A stretch of DNA of 64,000 bases. Origin: Sphingomonas kyeonggiensis (lineage in GTDB: Bacteria; Pseudomonadota; Alphaproteobacteria; Sphingomonadales; Sphingomonadaceae). A program made the translations under genes and the position numbers. Below the pieces are notes generated by a model that saw nothing but the letters and a program-made list of their open reading frames with translations, ran no database searches and was not told where the DNA came from. The DNA lies in contig NZ_JACIEH010000001.1 of assembly GCF_014196745.1 (NCBI RefSeq), positions 1,116,001 through 1,180,000 of the forward strand, read 5' to 3'. Of this stretch, positions 16,707-27,796 are shown in pieces; the first letter of the stretch is position 1, and each line of letters opens with the position of its first letter.

Positions 16707-17504
16707 ATGAGCAAGGGAAAGGTACTCGTCCTCGGTTCGAACGCGACTCGGATCGAGACCAAGGGCGGCTATTGGGGCGATACCGGCCAGTATCTCAACG
16801 AGACGGTCGTGCCGGCCATGGCGCTGGTCGATGCCGGCTATGAAGTCGTCCTCGCAACCCCCGATGGCACTCCGCCGACGATCGATCGCGCGTCAGACGC
16901 AGCGGCGCATTTCGGCGGGGACGTGGCGGCCTATGAGCGCGCCAAGGACTTCTACGCCAACGATCCCTCGATGAAGGCCCGTACCCTGCGCTCGATCCTG
17001 GAAGAGGGGTTGGACCATTATGTCGGCCTCCACATTCCCGGAGGCCAGGCGCCGATCGTCGATCTGATGCAGGATCAGGAAATCGGCGAGATTCTTCGGC
17101 ATTTCCATGAACGCTCAAAGCCCACCGCGATGTTGTGCCATGGGCCGATCTCGGCGGTGGCTGCGATGCCCTTCGCGCGGGAATTCCGCGCTGCGCTGAT
17201 CGCCGGCGATCCGGACAAGGCCAGGGAATGGGCCAAGGGCTGGCAATATGCCGGCTACCAGATGACCGTGTTCTCGAAGACCGAGGAAAAGGTCATCGAG
17301 GATACGATCCTCCACGCGCAGATCTATTTCGACATGCCGTTCGCGCTGAACCTCGCCGGCGGCATCGTCAGCACCACGCCGGTCGATTTCGATCCCTTCG
17401 TGGTCGAGGACCGCGAGCTGATCACCGGGCAGAACCCGCGCTCGGATCATCCGATCGCCAAGGCGCTGATCGCGGCGCTGGATCGCAAGCACGTAGCCGC
17501 CTGA
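16707..17504 (+). CDS. DJ-1/PfpI (Hsp31-like) family protein
   Basis: The 265-residue protein has the class I glutamine-amidotransferase-like fold. GLHIPGGQAP near 108-116 and AMLCHGPIS with Cys144/His145 form the nucleophile elbow of the DJ-1/PfpI group. The segment GGYWGDTGQYLNETVVPAMALVDAGYEV resembles Hsp31-type deglycase/chaperone or glyoxalase III members. ATG at 16707 follows ACGGCGGAGC. It is the first gene of a same-strand series with three alpha/beta hydrolases, which suggests a stress or detoxification role (inference). Confidence 0.85.
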   Translation: MSKGKVLVLGSNATRIETKGGYWGDTGQYLNETVVPAMALVDAGYEVVLATPDGTPPTIDRASDAAAHFGGDVAAYERAKDFYANDPSMKARTLRSILEEGLDHYVGLHIPGGQAPIVDLMQDQEIGEILRHFHERSKPTAMLCHGPISAVAAMPFAREFRAALIAGDPDKAREWAKGWQYAGYQMTVFSKTEEKVIEDTILHAQIYFDMPFALNLAGGIVSTTPVDFDPFVVEDRELITGQNPRSDHPIAKALIAALDRKHVAA

Positions 17505-17608
17505 ACCGCAATCTCGGCGCGATCGCCGAGCGCACGCCCACTGCCCGTGCCGTCACCCCAGGACGCCGGGCAGGGGCGCGCGACAGCCACAACTCTGGAG
17601 TGATCACC

Positions 17609-18370
17609 ATGAAACACCTGATCTTGGGAGTCCTTGCCGTCATGACCACCATCTCTTCCGCGCCGGCGCAGACGCGCGGTGCCGACAAGCCTGTCTCGAT
17701 CGTGCTGGTGCACGGCGCCTTTGTGGACGCTTCGGGCTGGAAATCGGTCTACGATATCCTCACCCGCGACGGTTATGAGGTGCTGGTCGTCCAGAACCCC
17801 ACCGTCTCGCTCGAGGGCGATGTCGAGGCCACCCGCCAGGTGATCGCGCGGGCCAGCAAGCCGGTGCTGCTGGTCGGCCACAGCTATGGCGGCGCGGTCA
17901 TCACCGAAGCCGGCACCGATCCCAAGGTGAAGAGCCTGGCCTATATCGCCGCGTTCGCGCCGGATGTCGGGGAATCGGTGTTCGAACTGGCGACCCGTCC
18001 GGTTCCCGGCGAGTCAGGCCCGCCGCTGCTGCCGCCGGCGGATGGCTTCATCATCGTCGATCCGGCCAAGTTCCCCACCAGCTTTGCCCAGGACGTCGAT
18101 ATCTCCGTCACCGGCTTCATGGCGGTCGCGCAGGTTCCCTGGGGCCTTGGTGCGGTGCAGCCCAAGCTCACCAAGGCGGCCTGGAAGGACAAGCCGCTGC
18201 GCTACATGCTGACGCTGAACGATCACATGGTTTCGCCGACCACCCAGCGCTTCATGGCGACGCGCGCCAAGGCCAAGGTGACCGAGATCAAGAGCAGCCA
18301 CGCCGCGATGCTCTCGCATCCGAAGGAAGTCGCCGCCTTCATCGAGGCCGCGGCCACCGACGCCAACTAG
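17609..18370 (+). CDS. Secreted alpha/beta hydrolase, Ser nucleophile
   Basis: A 253-residue exported hydrolase. It has a signal peptide ending near SSAPAQ, the oxyanion-region motif VLVHGAFVD at 33-41, the nucleophile elbow VGHSYGGAV with Ser92, and a C-terminal His in SSHAAMLSHP. The arrangement matches the salicylate-esterase/EstC-like group of small alpha/beta hydrolases found widely in sphingomonads. Substrate unknown. It follows the DJ-1-like gene by 104 bp and precedes a second hydrolase by 63 bp, so co-expression is likely. Confidence 0.88.
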   Translation: MKHLILGVLAVMTTISSAPAQTRGADKPVSIVLVHGAFVDASGWKSVYDILTRDGYEVLVVQNPTVSLEGDVEATRQVIARASKPVLLVGHSYGGAVITEAGTDPKVKSLAYIAAFAPDVGESVFELATRPVPGESGPPLLPPADGFIIVDPAKFPTSFAQDVDISVTGFMAVAQVPWGLGAVQPKLTKAAWKDKPLRYMLTLNDHMVSPTTQRFMATRAKAKVTEIKSSHAAMLSHPKEVAAFIEAAATDAN

Positions 18371-18433
18371 GCCGAATGGGCCGGGGCGTCCGTCGCGCGC
18401 CGCCCCGGCCTCCGGCGAACCACGGGAGATATC

Positions 18434-19408
<975 letters not shown>

Positions 19409-19514
19409 TCCGCGCGGTTAAATCTGGTAAAAGCCCGCCCACGCGTCTCGCGCTGCGCAGTTTGCCCGGATAGGGGCTGCGCGCCGCACCAGCGCGGCTT
19501 GTCGGAGTATCGAT

Positions 19515-20486
19515 ATGACGAAGTCGGGTGGTTGGACGCGCCGTGCCGCGTTGCAGGGTGGTGCGGTGGTGGCGGGTGTCGCGCTGGGCGGCACCGCCGT
19601 CGCCCGTGCTTTCCGAGCCCCGGCGGAGGAGGGATTTGCCCGCGTGCCGGGCGGCAGGATCTTCTGGCGCAGGTTCGGGAGCGGAGGAAAGACCCCGATC
19701 CTCGCCCTGCACGGCGGCCCGGGCGCCGCGCACAACTACCTCCTCTCGATGCAGGCGCTGGCGGACGAACGACCGGTGATCTTCTACGATCAGCTAGGCT
19801 GCGGGCGGGCGGACGCGCCCGTCGACGAGCGGCTCTATACGGTGCAACGCTCGGTCGACGAGCTCGATGCGGTGCGCAAGGCGCTCGGCCTCGACCGGAT
19901 CGTTCTCTACGGCCACAGCTGGGGCACGGTGCTGGCGCTGGAATATCTCTGCCAGGGCCGCGGCAAGGGCGTCGAGAAGCTGATCCTGGGCGGCGCGACG
20001 GCGAGCATCCCACAGGCGGTCGCCGGCATGCAGCGGCTGATCGCCTCGCTTCCCGACGGCTTCGCCGACAAGCTCCACGGCCTGGAGCGGAACGGCAAGA
20101 CCGGTACGCCGGAATATGCCGCGCTGACCCAGCGCTTCTACGACAATTTCGTGCTGCGCACGGCACCTACGCCGGATGCGCTCGTCAGCTTCGACGCGCT
20201 CTCCAAATCGATCGCCTACCGGGTGATGAACGGACCCAACGAGTTCACCATCACCGGAGTGATCCGGGATTGGGATCGTCGCAAGGACCTTGGCGCCGTC
20301 ACCCAGAAGACGCTGCTCGTCACCGGCGAGTTCGACGAGATGACGCTCGATTGCCACACGACGATCCGAGACGGGATAGCGGGCGACGCGCGGCTGGCGA
20401 TCATGACCGGCTGCTCGCATCTGACGATGGTCGAGAAGCCCGATGCCCATCAGGCGCTGGTCCGCGCGTTTCTGGATCAGGCCTGA
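19515..20486 (+). CDS. Tat-exported proline iminopeptidase-like hydrolase
   Basis: The 323-residue protein carries a twin-arginine signal (GWTRRAALQGG followed by an Ala/Val/Gly helix). Its mature part is a peptidase S33 alpha/beta hydrolase: LALHGGPGAAHNY at 63-75, LYGHSWGTVLALEY with Ser135, and a terminal GCSHLTMVEKP His motif. S33 enzymes release N-terminal proline, but many homologues hydrolyse other amides or esters. ATG is preceded by GGAG. It lies third in the hydrolase series, just before the response regulator gene. Confidence 0.88.
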   Translation: MTKSGGWTRRAALQGGAVVAGVALGGTAVARAFRAPAEEGFARVPGGRIFWRRFGSGGKTPILALHGGPGAAHNYLLSMQALADERPVIFYDQLGCGRADAPVDERLYTVQRSVDELDAVRKALGLDRIVLYGHSWGTVLALEYLCQGRGKGVEKLILGGATASIPQAVAGMQRLIASLPDGFADKLHGLERNGKTGTPEYAALTQRFYDNFVLRTAPTPDALVSFDALSKSIAYRVMNGPNEFTITGVIRDWDRRKDLGAVTQKTLLVTGEFDEMTLDCHTTIRDGIAGDARLAIMTGCSHLTMVEKPDAHQALVRAFLDQA

Positions 20487-20578
20487 CCGGCGGCGGGTCC
20501 GAAGGCATGCTGACAGCCGGGGAGGGGATCGCGTATGGCTGCGACATCGAACCTCCCACGCTTCCGGAGCCTGCGCCC

Positions 20579-21217
20579 ATGTCCGGCGTCGCCACGCGCG
20601 CACCGATACGAGTCCTGATCGTCGACGATCATCCGATCGTCCGGGACGGCATCACGGCGCTTCTGTCGCGCCAGGACGACATGGAGGTCGTCGGCGAGGC
20701 CCGTGACGGTGCCGAGGCGGTACGCAGCTTTGCCGAACTGTCCCCCGACATCACGCTGATGGATGTCCAGATGGATGCGATGAGCGGGGTAGAGGCGACC
20801 CGCGCGATCCGCACGCTGGCTCCCGCCGCGAAGATCCTGATGCTCACCACCTATTCCGGCGACGTCCAGGCAAGCGCCGCGATCCGGGCGGGGGCGGCGG
20901 GCTATATTCTCAAGAGCGCGATCCGCAAGGAACTGCTCGACGCGATCCGTTCGGTCGATGCCGGAAAGCGCGTATTGAGCCCCGAGGTCGCCCACAATCT
21001 GGCGCAGCACGCGCTCGACGATCCGCTGACGCCCCGGGAACTCGACGTCCTGCGCCTGGTGGCGGAAGGCCATGGCAACAAGACGATCGCCGCCCAGCTC
21101 AACCTGTCGATCGACACCGTCAAGGCGCATCTGAAGTCGACCTTTTCCAAGCTGGAGGTCGATGATCGCACGCATGCCGTAGTGATCGCCTCACGGCGCG
21201 GCTATCTCGACATCTGA
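20579..21217 (+). CDS. NarL/LuxR-type response regulator
   Basis: The 212-residue protein has a receiver domain (VLIVDDHPIVRDG, phospho-acceptor Asp62 in TLMDVQM, Thr in LMLTTYSG, Lys in AGYILKSA) and a C-terminal LuxR helix-turn-helix (LTPRELDVLRLVAEG, SIDTVKAHLKSTFSKL). The HisKA_3-type kinase at 21871 is the natural partner. The ATG at 20579 has GGAG upstream; an earlier in-frame ATG near 20506 would add about 24 residues. The 3' end overlaps the convergent winged-helix gene by 16 bp. Confidence 0.93.
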   Translation: MSGVATRAPIRVLIVDDHPIVRDGITALLSRQDDMEVVGEARDGAEAVRSFAELSPDITLMDVQMDAMSGVEATRAIRTLAPAAKILMLTTYSGDVQASAAIRAGAAGYILKSAIRKELLDAIRSVDAGKRVLSPEVAHNLAQHALDDPLTPRELDVLRLVAEGHGNKTIAAQLNLSIDTVKAHLKSTFSKLEVDDRTHAVVIASRRGYLDI

Positions 21218-21666
21218 ACCTGGTATGGCAGGTACGGGGTGGTGGGGGCGTACCGTGCGGCAGAGCGGTTCACTTGCGTCGGTGCGATGAAGCGATAGCC
21301 GCGCCCGACGACCGTCGCGATGAACAGCGGCGCGTCCGGCCGGTCGCCCAGGATGCGGCGCAGATGCGCGACATTGGTCTTGAGATTGCTCTCCTCGACA
21401 CAGACATTCGGCCAGACCCGGGCCATTAGCTCCTGCTTGCTGACGAGTTCGCCCGGCCGTTCGGCGAGGACGGTCAGGATCTCGAGCGCACGCCCTCCCA
21501 GCCGCACCGGTGCCCCGTCCTTCAGCAGCAGCTGGCACTCGGGTCGCAGGACGAAGGGCCCGAATGCAAAGGATCGCGCGAGCGGCCCGAACCGGGTGCC
21601 CGTGCTGAGCACTACGATCGGGCCGATCGAGGCAATGGGCATGATCCTGGTGGTAACGGTCAGCAT
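21202..21666 (-). CDS. Winged-helix (OmpR/CadC-type) DNA-binding protein
   Basis: The 154-residue protein contains one Trans_reg_C winged helix: FAFGPFVLRPECQLLLKDG, then VRLGGRALEILTVLAERPGE, and the recognition region SNLKTNVAHLRRILGD ending in GRGYRFIAP. It has neither a receiver domain nor a transmembrane/sensor part, so it is a stand-alone DNA-binding protein. It lies between and opposite to a response regulator and its probable kinase, so cross-regulation is possible. The ATG at 21666 follows GAAGAGAG; an upstream start at 21744 is possible. Confidence 0.78.
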   Translation of the reverse strand: MLTVTTRIMPIASIGPIVVLSTGTRFGPLARSFAFGPFVLRPECQLLLKDGAPVRLGGRALEILTVLAERPGELVSKQELMARVWPNVCVEESNLKTNVAHLRRILGDRPDAPLFIATVVGRGYRFIAPTQVNRSAARYAPTTPYLPYQVQMSR

Positions 21667-21870
21667 CTCTCTTCGCCTTCCGCCTTGCAGCGAGCCATCG
21701 GGGCAGGAGCCCTTGACCCCTCCCTCGAGCAATCGGCTCGACATCGTCGAATTGTGAGATACCTTGCGGTTCGGCGTGTCGCATCACTTGGGCAGGAAGT
21801 TTGAGATCACCTGATCGGGTGAGGCCGATCGCGATCCGCGCATTTATCGACGCTTGGGGGAGCGCAACGG

Positions 21871-24800
21871 ATGATGCAGCTATTGCGGAATGGGCTGGCG
21901 GCAACGCTGATTGCGGCCGCGCTGGTCTGGATCGCGGGGCCCGGTCGCGCCGCCGCACAGCCTTCCCAGCTCAGCCTGTCCCAGTGGAAGCATGTGCAGT
22001 GGACGCGCAAGGACGGCGTGCCGACTATCGTGCACGGCCTTGCCGAGACGCCGGACGGTTTCCTGTGGATGACCAGCCGCGACGGCCTGTTCCGCTTCGA
22101 TGGTCGCTCGTTCGAACAGATGGACGGCGGCGTGGACCGCGCCCGATACGGCCTGCCGCGCAAGATCGCGGTGGGGAAGGGGGGCTCGATATGGCTGTGG
22201 TACCCCAAGGGCTGGATCGCCGAATATCGTGACGGCCGCCTGCATTTCATCAAGGCACCATCCCCCGATGGCGAGGTCGGAACCCTGTTGCAGACCCGCG
22301 ACGGCGCGATCTGGCTGGGCGTGGTGCAGATAGGCAAGCCGCTGCTGCGCTATTCGCAAGGGCGCTGGGCCAGGGTCACCGCGAATGCGAGCCGCGAGAT
22401 GTTTCATGACGCGCTCGAGTCCGCCGACGGCGCGCTCTGGCTGAGCTACAACAAGTCGCTGCTGCGCATGCCGGCGGGGGCGACCCGTTTCGAGCGGGTC
22501 AGGCTCGATGTCAGCGAAGGCGCGCAGCTGGTCGCCGATATCGACGGCGCGGTATGGCTGGCGGGTCTGCATGGCGGCTGGCGCCTCACCGGGCCGGGCG
22601 GCGTATGGCGCGGTTCGCCGTCCCGTCCACTGCACTGGACCAGCACCGACCAGCGCTGGCTGCGCGCCGAGTTCGACCGCGACGGCAATTTGTGGACGAT
22701 GGGTCGGGATTTCGGCCGGATACCCGGCCTGCGCCAGGCCGAACGTTCGGGCGCGACCAGCCTTTCCTACGAAGAGGGCAAGACCCCGCAGATGAGTTCG
22801 ACGCGGCCGGCGAGCCTGCTCGTCGATCACGCCGGGATGGTCTGGTATGGCGGCCCCAGGAGCCTGGATCGCTTCAACGTGCCGGACGTGGTCATCGAAC
22901 CCGCCCTGATCAACTCGACACGCTATGGCGATCCGCTGCTCGCGACATCCTCGGGCACGGTCTATATCGGCCAGAACGACGCGGTATATCGCGTCGATCC
23001 TGGCGGCCGGCCGGTCCGGGTCCTGTCGGTGACGACCGATCCCGAGGCGATGTGCGAGGATGCCGGCGGCGCAGTCTGGATCGTGCTCGGCGACCGCATC
23101 GTGCGATTGCAGGGCGGCGCGCAGACGATGTTTCCGAAGCCTCCGGCCGAGGCCGGTACCTATGCCTGCGGCTCCGACCCCAGCGGCCGCTTCTGGCTCA
23201 CCGCCACGACCAGCGGAATGTACTGGCTGGACGGAACGACATGGAAGGCCGCGCCGCCGCCGGCCGGTGCGGGCGGGTTCGATCCGACCGAGATGTGGCG
23301 CGATACCGGCGGGCGGCTATGGGTGCAGACCGGGCCGAAAAGCCTGACCCGGCTCGACGGGGGACCGGGCGAAACGCTGTCGCTGGCCACCAATCCCGAT
23401 CTGGGCGGCGTGACGAGGCTGTTGCCGACTTCCCGTGGCCTGCTGGTTTCCACTTCGAACGGCGCCGCTTTCCAGTCTTCGGGGCGGATGGTGCCGATGG
23501 CCGACAGGCAGACCGGCTCGTTGCGCAATGCCGCGGGACTGGTGCAGACGCCGCAGGGCGACACCTGGCTGTTCGGTGCGGCGGGACTGGTCCGGTTCAA
23601 GACCGCGGACCTGTACAAGGCTTTCAGCACGGCCGACTTCGTGATCCCCGAGCGGGTCTTCACCTATGAGGACGGCCTGCCCAACCAGCCCAATGCGCAA
23701 GGCGGCACTGCCATGGTGCGTGGTGGGGACGGACGGCTGTGGCTCGCCACGATCGACGGCATCGCCTGGATCGATCCCGCACATCTCGCTTCGAACCCGA
23801 AGCCACCCGGCGTGGCCATCACGTCGCTCAGCGCGCCCGGCTTGACGATCAAGGACCCCTCCGCGGCCAGGCTCAAGCCCGGTGCTTCCAACATCTCCAT
23901 CGGATTTGCCGCGCTCAGCCTTGCGATACCCGAACGCGTGAAGCTTCTGTACCGGCTTGAAGGGCAGGACAGGGAATGGGTGGATCCGGGCGCGCGCCGC
24001 CAAGCGTTCTACACAAACCTGGGGCCTGGCGAATATCGCTTCCAGGTCATCGCCGCCAACGAGGACGGCATGTGGAACCGCGTCGGCGACATGCTCAGCC
24101 TGTCGGTCCCGCCGACCTTCCTCCAGAGCTGGTCCTTCAAGCTGCTATGCGCACTCCTGGTCCTGGTGCTCATCTGGATCGCCTACACGTTCAGGGTGCG
24201 GGCGATTGCCAATCGCATTCGGATCAGGACGGTGGAGCGCGTGCGCGAGCGGGAACGGATCGCGCGCGAACTGCACGACACGCTCTTGCAGTCGATCCAG
24301 TTGCTGACGCTGCGCTTCCAGTTCGCGGTCGAGGAATTGCCGGCACGGGCCAAGGGGCGTCCGGCGCTTGAAAGGGCGATCGACGAGGCGGACCAGGTGA
24401 TCGCCGAGGGGCGTGAGCGCGTTCGGGATCTGCGGCCCCTCACAGGCGCGGCAACCGCCGAACAGATGATCCGGAATGTCGTCGACAGGCAGGGGTTCGC
24501 GCCTGATGTCGAGGTTTCCGTCACCGTCAGCGGCACGCCCCGGGATCTCGATCCGATCGTCTTTGACGAGATGAGCCGCATATCGGGGGAGGCCGTCTTC
24601 AATATCTGGCGCCACGCGGGGGCAAGCCATGTGGGGATCGAAATCGACTATCGGGGGCCGTTCCGCTTGCGCTTCACCGATGACGGGACGGGCATCGATC
24701 CGAATGTCTCTCTTGCCGGCGGCAGGCAGGGGCATTTCGGCATCGCGGGAATGCGCGAGCGTGCCCAGAAACTAGGGGGCGAATTCGGGATGCGTTCCTT

Positions 24801-24951
24801 GCAGGATCGCGGGACGGAGGTGCTGGTGACGATCCCGGCCAGCATCGCTTATGCCCATGGCAGACGAGATCCGATGGCGCTGCTGAAGTCGATACTCGGA
24901 AGGCGCCGCGATGTTGCCGGGCCTCCGATGGCGGCATCGGCCGCGCACTAG
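21871..24951 (+). CDS. Beta-propeller (Reg_prop/Y_Y_Y) sensor histidine kinase
   Basis: The 1026-residue protein has a signal peptide (about residues 1-30). A large periplasmic sensor of repeated propeller blades follows (DGFLWMTSRDGLFRFDG, DGALWLSYNKSLLRM, DGRLWLATIDGIAWID are examples), then a Y_Y_Y-type domain (RLEGQDREWVDPG) and one transmembrane helix near 757-775. The cytoplasmic kinase is of HisKA_3 type with ARELHDTLLQSIQ (His802) and an ATPase with DDGTGIDPN and GHFGIAGMRERAQKLGG. It very probably phosphorylates the LuxR-type regulator at 20579. The ligand is likely extracytoplasmic, perhaps a carbohydrate or a product of the hydrolases (inference). Confidence 0.92.
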   Translation: MMQLLRNGLAATLIAAALVWIAGPGRAAAQPSQLSLSQWKHVQWTRKDGVPTIVHGLAETPDGFLWMTSRDGLFRFDGRSFEQMDGGVDRARYGLPRKIAVGKGGSIWLWYPKGWIAEYRDGRLHFIKAPSPDGEVGTLLQTRDGAIWLGVVQIGKPLLRYSQGRWARVTANASREMFHDALESADGALWLSYNKSLLRMPAGATRFERVRLDVSEGAQLVADIDGAVWLAGLHGGWRLTGPGGVWRGSPSRPLHWTSTDQRWLRAEFDRDGNLWTMGRDFGRIPGLRQAERSGATSLSYEEGKTPQMSSTRPASLLVDHAGMVWYGGPRSLDRFNVPDVVIEPALINSTRYGDPLLATSSGTVYIGQNDAVYRVDPGGRPVRVLSVTTDPEAMCEDAGGAVWIVLGDRIVRLQGGAQTMFPKPPAEAGTYACGSDPSGRFWLTATTSGMYWLDGTTWKAAPPPAGAGGFDPTEMWRDTGGRLWVQTGPKSLTRLDGGPGETLSLATNPDLGGVTRLLPTSRGLLVSTSNGAAFQSSGRMVPMADRQTGSLRNAAGLVQTPQGDTWLFGAAGLVRFKTADLYKAFSTADFVIPERVFTYEDGLPNQPNAQGGTAMVRGGDGRLWLATIDGIAWIDPAHLASNPKPPGVAITSLSAPGLTIKDPSAARLKPGASNISIGFAALSLAIPERVKLLYRLEGQDREWVDPGARRQAFYTNLGPGEYRFQVIAANEDGMWNRVGDMLSLSVPPTFLQSWSFKLLCALLVLVLIWIAYTFRVRAIANRIRIRTVERVRERERIARELHDTLLQSIQLLTLRFQFAVEELPARAKGRPALERAIDEADQVIAEGRERVRDLRPLTGAATAEQMIRNVVDRQGFAPDVEVSVTVSGTPRDLDPIVFDEMSRISGEAVFNIWRHAGASHVGIEIDYRGPFRLRFTDDGTGIDPNVSLAGGRQGHFGIAGMRERAQKLGGEFGMRSLQDRGTEVLVTIPASIAYAHGRRDPMALLKSILGRRRDVAGPPMAASAAH

Positions 24952-25023
24952 CGTCCTCTGGCTTTGCACGTGATGGTCGCCGGCAGAACGTATCGTCCTG
25001 CCGACGTGCCTATCGGCCAGGCG

Positions 25024-25572
25024 TCAGGCCGCCTTGCTGCCCGCCAGCGCATGACGGGCGATACTGGCCGCGAAGAGCGGGGTTTCACGATGATTGTGGT
25101 CGCCGCCGGCTTCCTGGCGCGCCGCTGCCGCATCCGCATAGGGGATATCGTGCGCGGCGATGAATTCCATGAACGCGTCGGTCGGGTGCGCGATGACGCT
25201 GTTGGTGTAGCGCGTTCGGCCACCCGCGATGCTCTCGGCCTTGAGTTCCCAGATCACATTGACCTGTGTCCGGCCCGCCGAAGTGAAGACATCCGAGATC
25301 GAGTTCATGCGGCAATAGGTCGCGGTCGCTTCCTCGGCGACATAGTGCTGGACGACCAGACCGGTGCCGATCATCTCGACGTTGATCATCATGCGCTGGC
25401 CATCGTCCGACAGGGTGTTGCCGCAGGCGATGTGGTCCGGAGGGCAGCAGCGCCGATATTCGGCCTCCGGAAGGTTGAACAGCCAATCGGCAATGTCGAT
25501 CTTTTCGATCGGCACGTCGATCTCTGCCGAGAAAGCCGAACTGGAGAGGATGGTTTCGTTGAGAACCTTCAC
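25024..25572 (-). CDS. Conserved hypothetical protein, possibly SRPBCC-like
   Basis: I do not firmly recognise this 182-residue protein. It begins MKVLNETILSSSAFSAEIDVP, a strand-helix beginning common in START/SRPBCC ligand-binding folds, and continues with alternating strands (MMINVEMIGTGLVVQHYV, VNVIWELKAES). A Cys pair occurs in YRRCCPPDH, and the C-terminal helix region is Ala/His-rich. There is no signal peptide. GTG at 25572 is preceded by AAAGGAAA. It stands alone; the flanking gap 25573-25834 contains nothing I can identify. Confidence 0.6.
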   Translation of the reverse strand: MKVLNETILSSSAFSAEIDVPIEKIDIADWLFNLPEAEYRRCCPPDHIACGNTLSDDGQRMMINVEMIGTGLVVQHYVAEEATATYCRMNSISDVFTSAGRTQVNVIWELKAESIAGGRTRYTNSVIAHPTDAFMEFIAAHDIPYADAAAARQEAGGDHNHRETPLFAASIARHALAGSKAA

Positions 25573-25834
25573 GGCGATTTCCTTTTACTGATGCGGTCCC
25601 GACGATGGTCTTCACCCCGACGTCAAATCGGTGCTGCGATAGTGCGCCCTCTGCACATCATCATCGTCATCCGGGATATCGGCTCGCCGCCGGCCGTCTG
25701 ACATCCATATCAAGGTTTGCCGTCACGGCACGGATGGCCGTGGTGCGCCAACAGCGGCGTGCGGTTTAGCGCTCGCTTTGCGCAGGGGTGGTCTTGTGTC
25801 CGATGCATCTTGCGCCTAGGGCCGCAGTCCGCGT

Positions 25835-27251
<1,417 letters not shown>

Positions 27252-27308
27252 TTCACTCCCCCAATATCCGCACCGGCATAGCGGAGCGCGCGAAAGGCCC
27301 AAATGGAA

Positions 27309-27337
27309 AAGGACGCCCCCTCGCGGGAGCGTCCTTC
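27309..27337 (-). terminator. Hairpin terminator between the small lipoprotein gene and dctA
   Basis: Arms AAGGACGCCCCC and GGGAGCGTCCTT pair with one mismatch around a TCGC loop. Read on the minus strand it follows the 77-residue lipoprotein gene by about 40 bp. Confidence 0.6.
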
Positions 27338-27378
27338 CTATCTCTCGGTCCGGCCAGGGGCCGGGTGCCGAACAGAGA

Positions 27379-27612
27379 TCAGTGGGCGTTCGCCTGAGCG
27401 GCGTCGGCCTTGTTCTCTTCCACGTTCGCGGCGTTCTCGAGGACTGCCTCGGTGGTCGCGTTGGTGGTGTTGTCGGCAGCGGCCTCATAGGCAGCGGCAT
27501 TCGCTTCGTGCGAATCGGCAACGTTCTCGGCGGTGGTGTTGGTGGTGGCGCCACCGCAAGCCGCGAGCGACATCAGGCCGGCGGTCGCAGCAACAATGAG
27601 GATCTTCTTCAT
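27379..27612 (-). CDS. Small Ala/Asn/Thr-rich lipoprotein
   Basis: The 77-residue precursor has a lipoprotein signal peptide with lipobox LAAC (Cys near residue 19) followed by Gly-Gly. The mature chain is short, acidic and made of A, N, T and E residues ([24 protein letters not shown]), probably helical or disordered. Small lipoproteins of this kind are common in sphingomonads without assigned roles. ATG at 27612 has AGGAGCAC upstream on the minus strand. Confidence 0.75.
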   Translation of the reverse strand: MKKILIVAATAGLMSLAACGGATTNTTAENVADSHEANAAAYEAAADNTTNATTEAVLENAANVEENKADAAQANAH

Positions 27613-27796
27613 GTGGTGCTCCTAAAGGAACTCAAACGTTTCGCAGCCGGCCCGATTAGCCGTCGCGAACCGCTGGCATAGCGGTCGTTGCGTTTGCGTC
27701 AATCGCAAATTCACCAGCTGGCAAAATTTAGGACATTTTTTCGCCCAAATCTTGCCTGCTGGCCGCCATTAATGCGCGAGGCCGGTTTCGGTTCCC

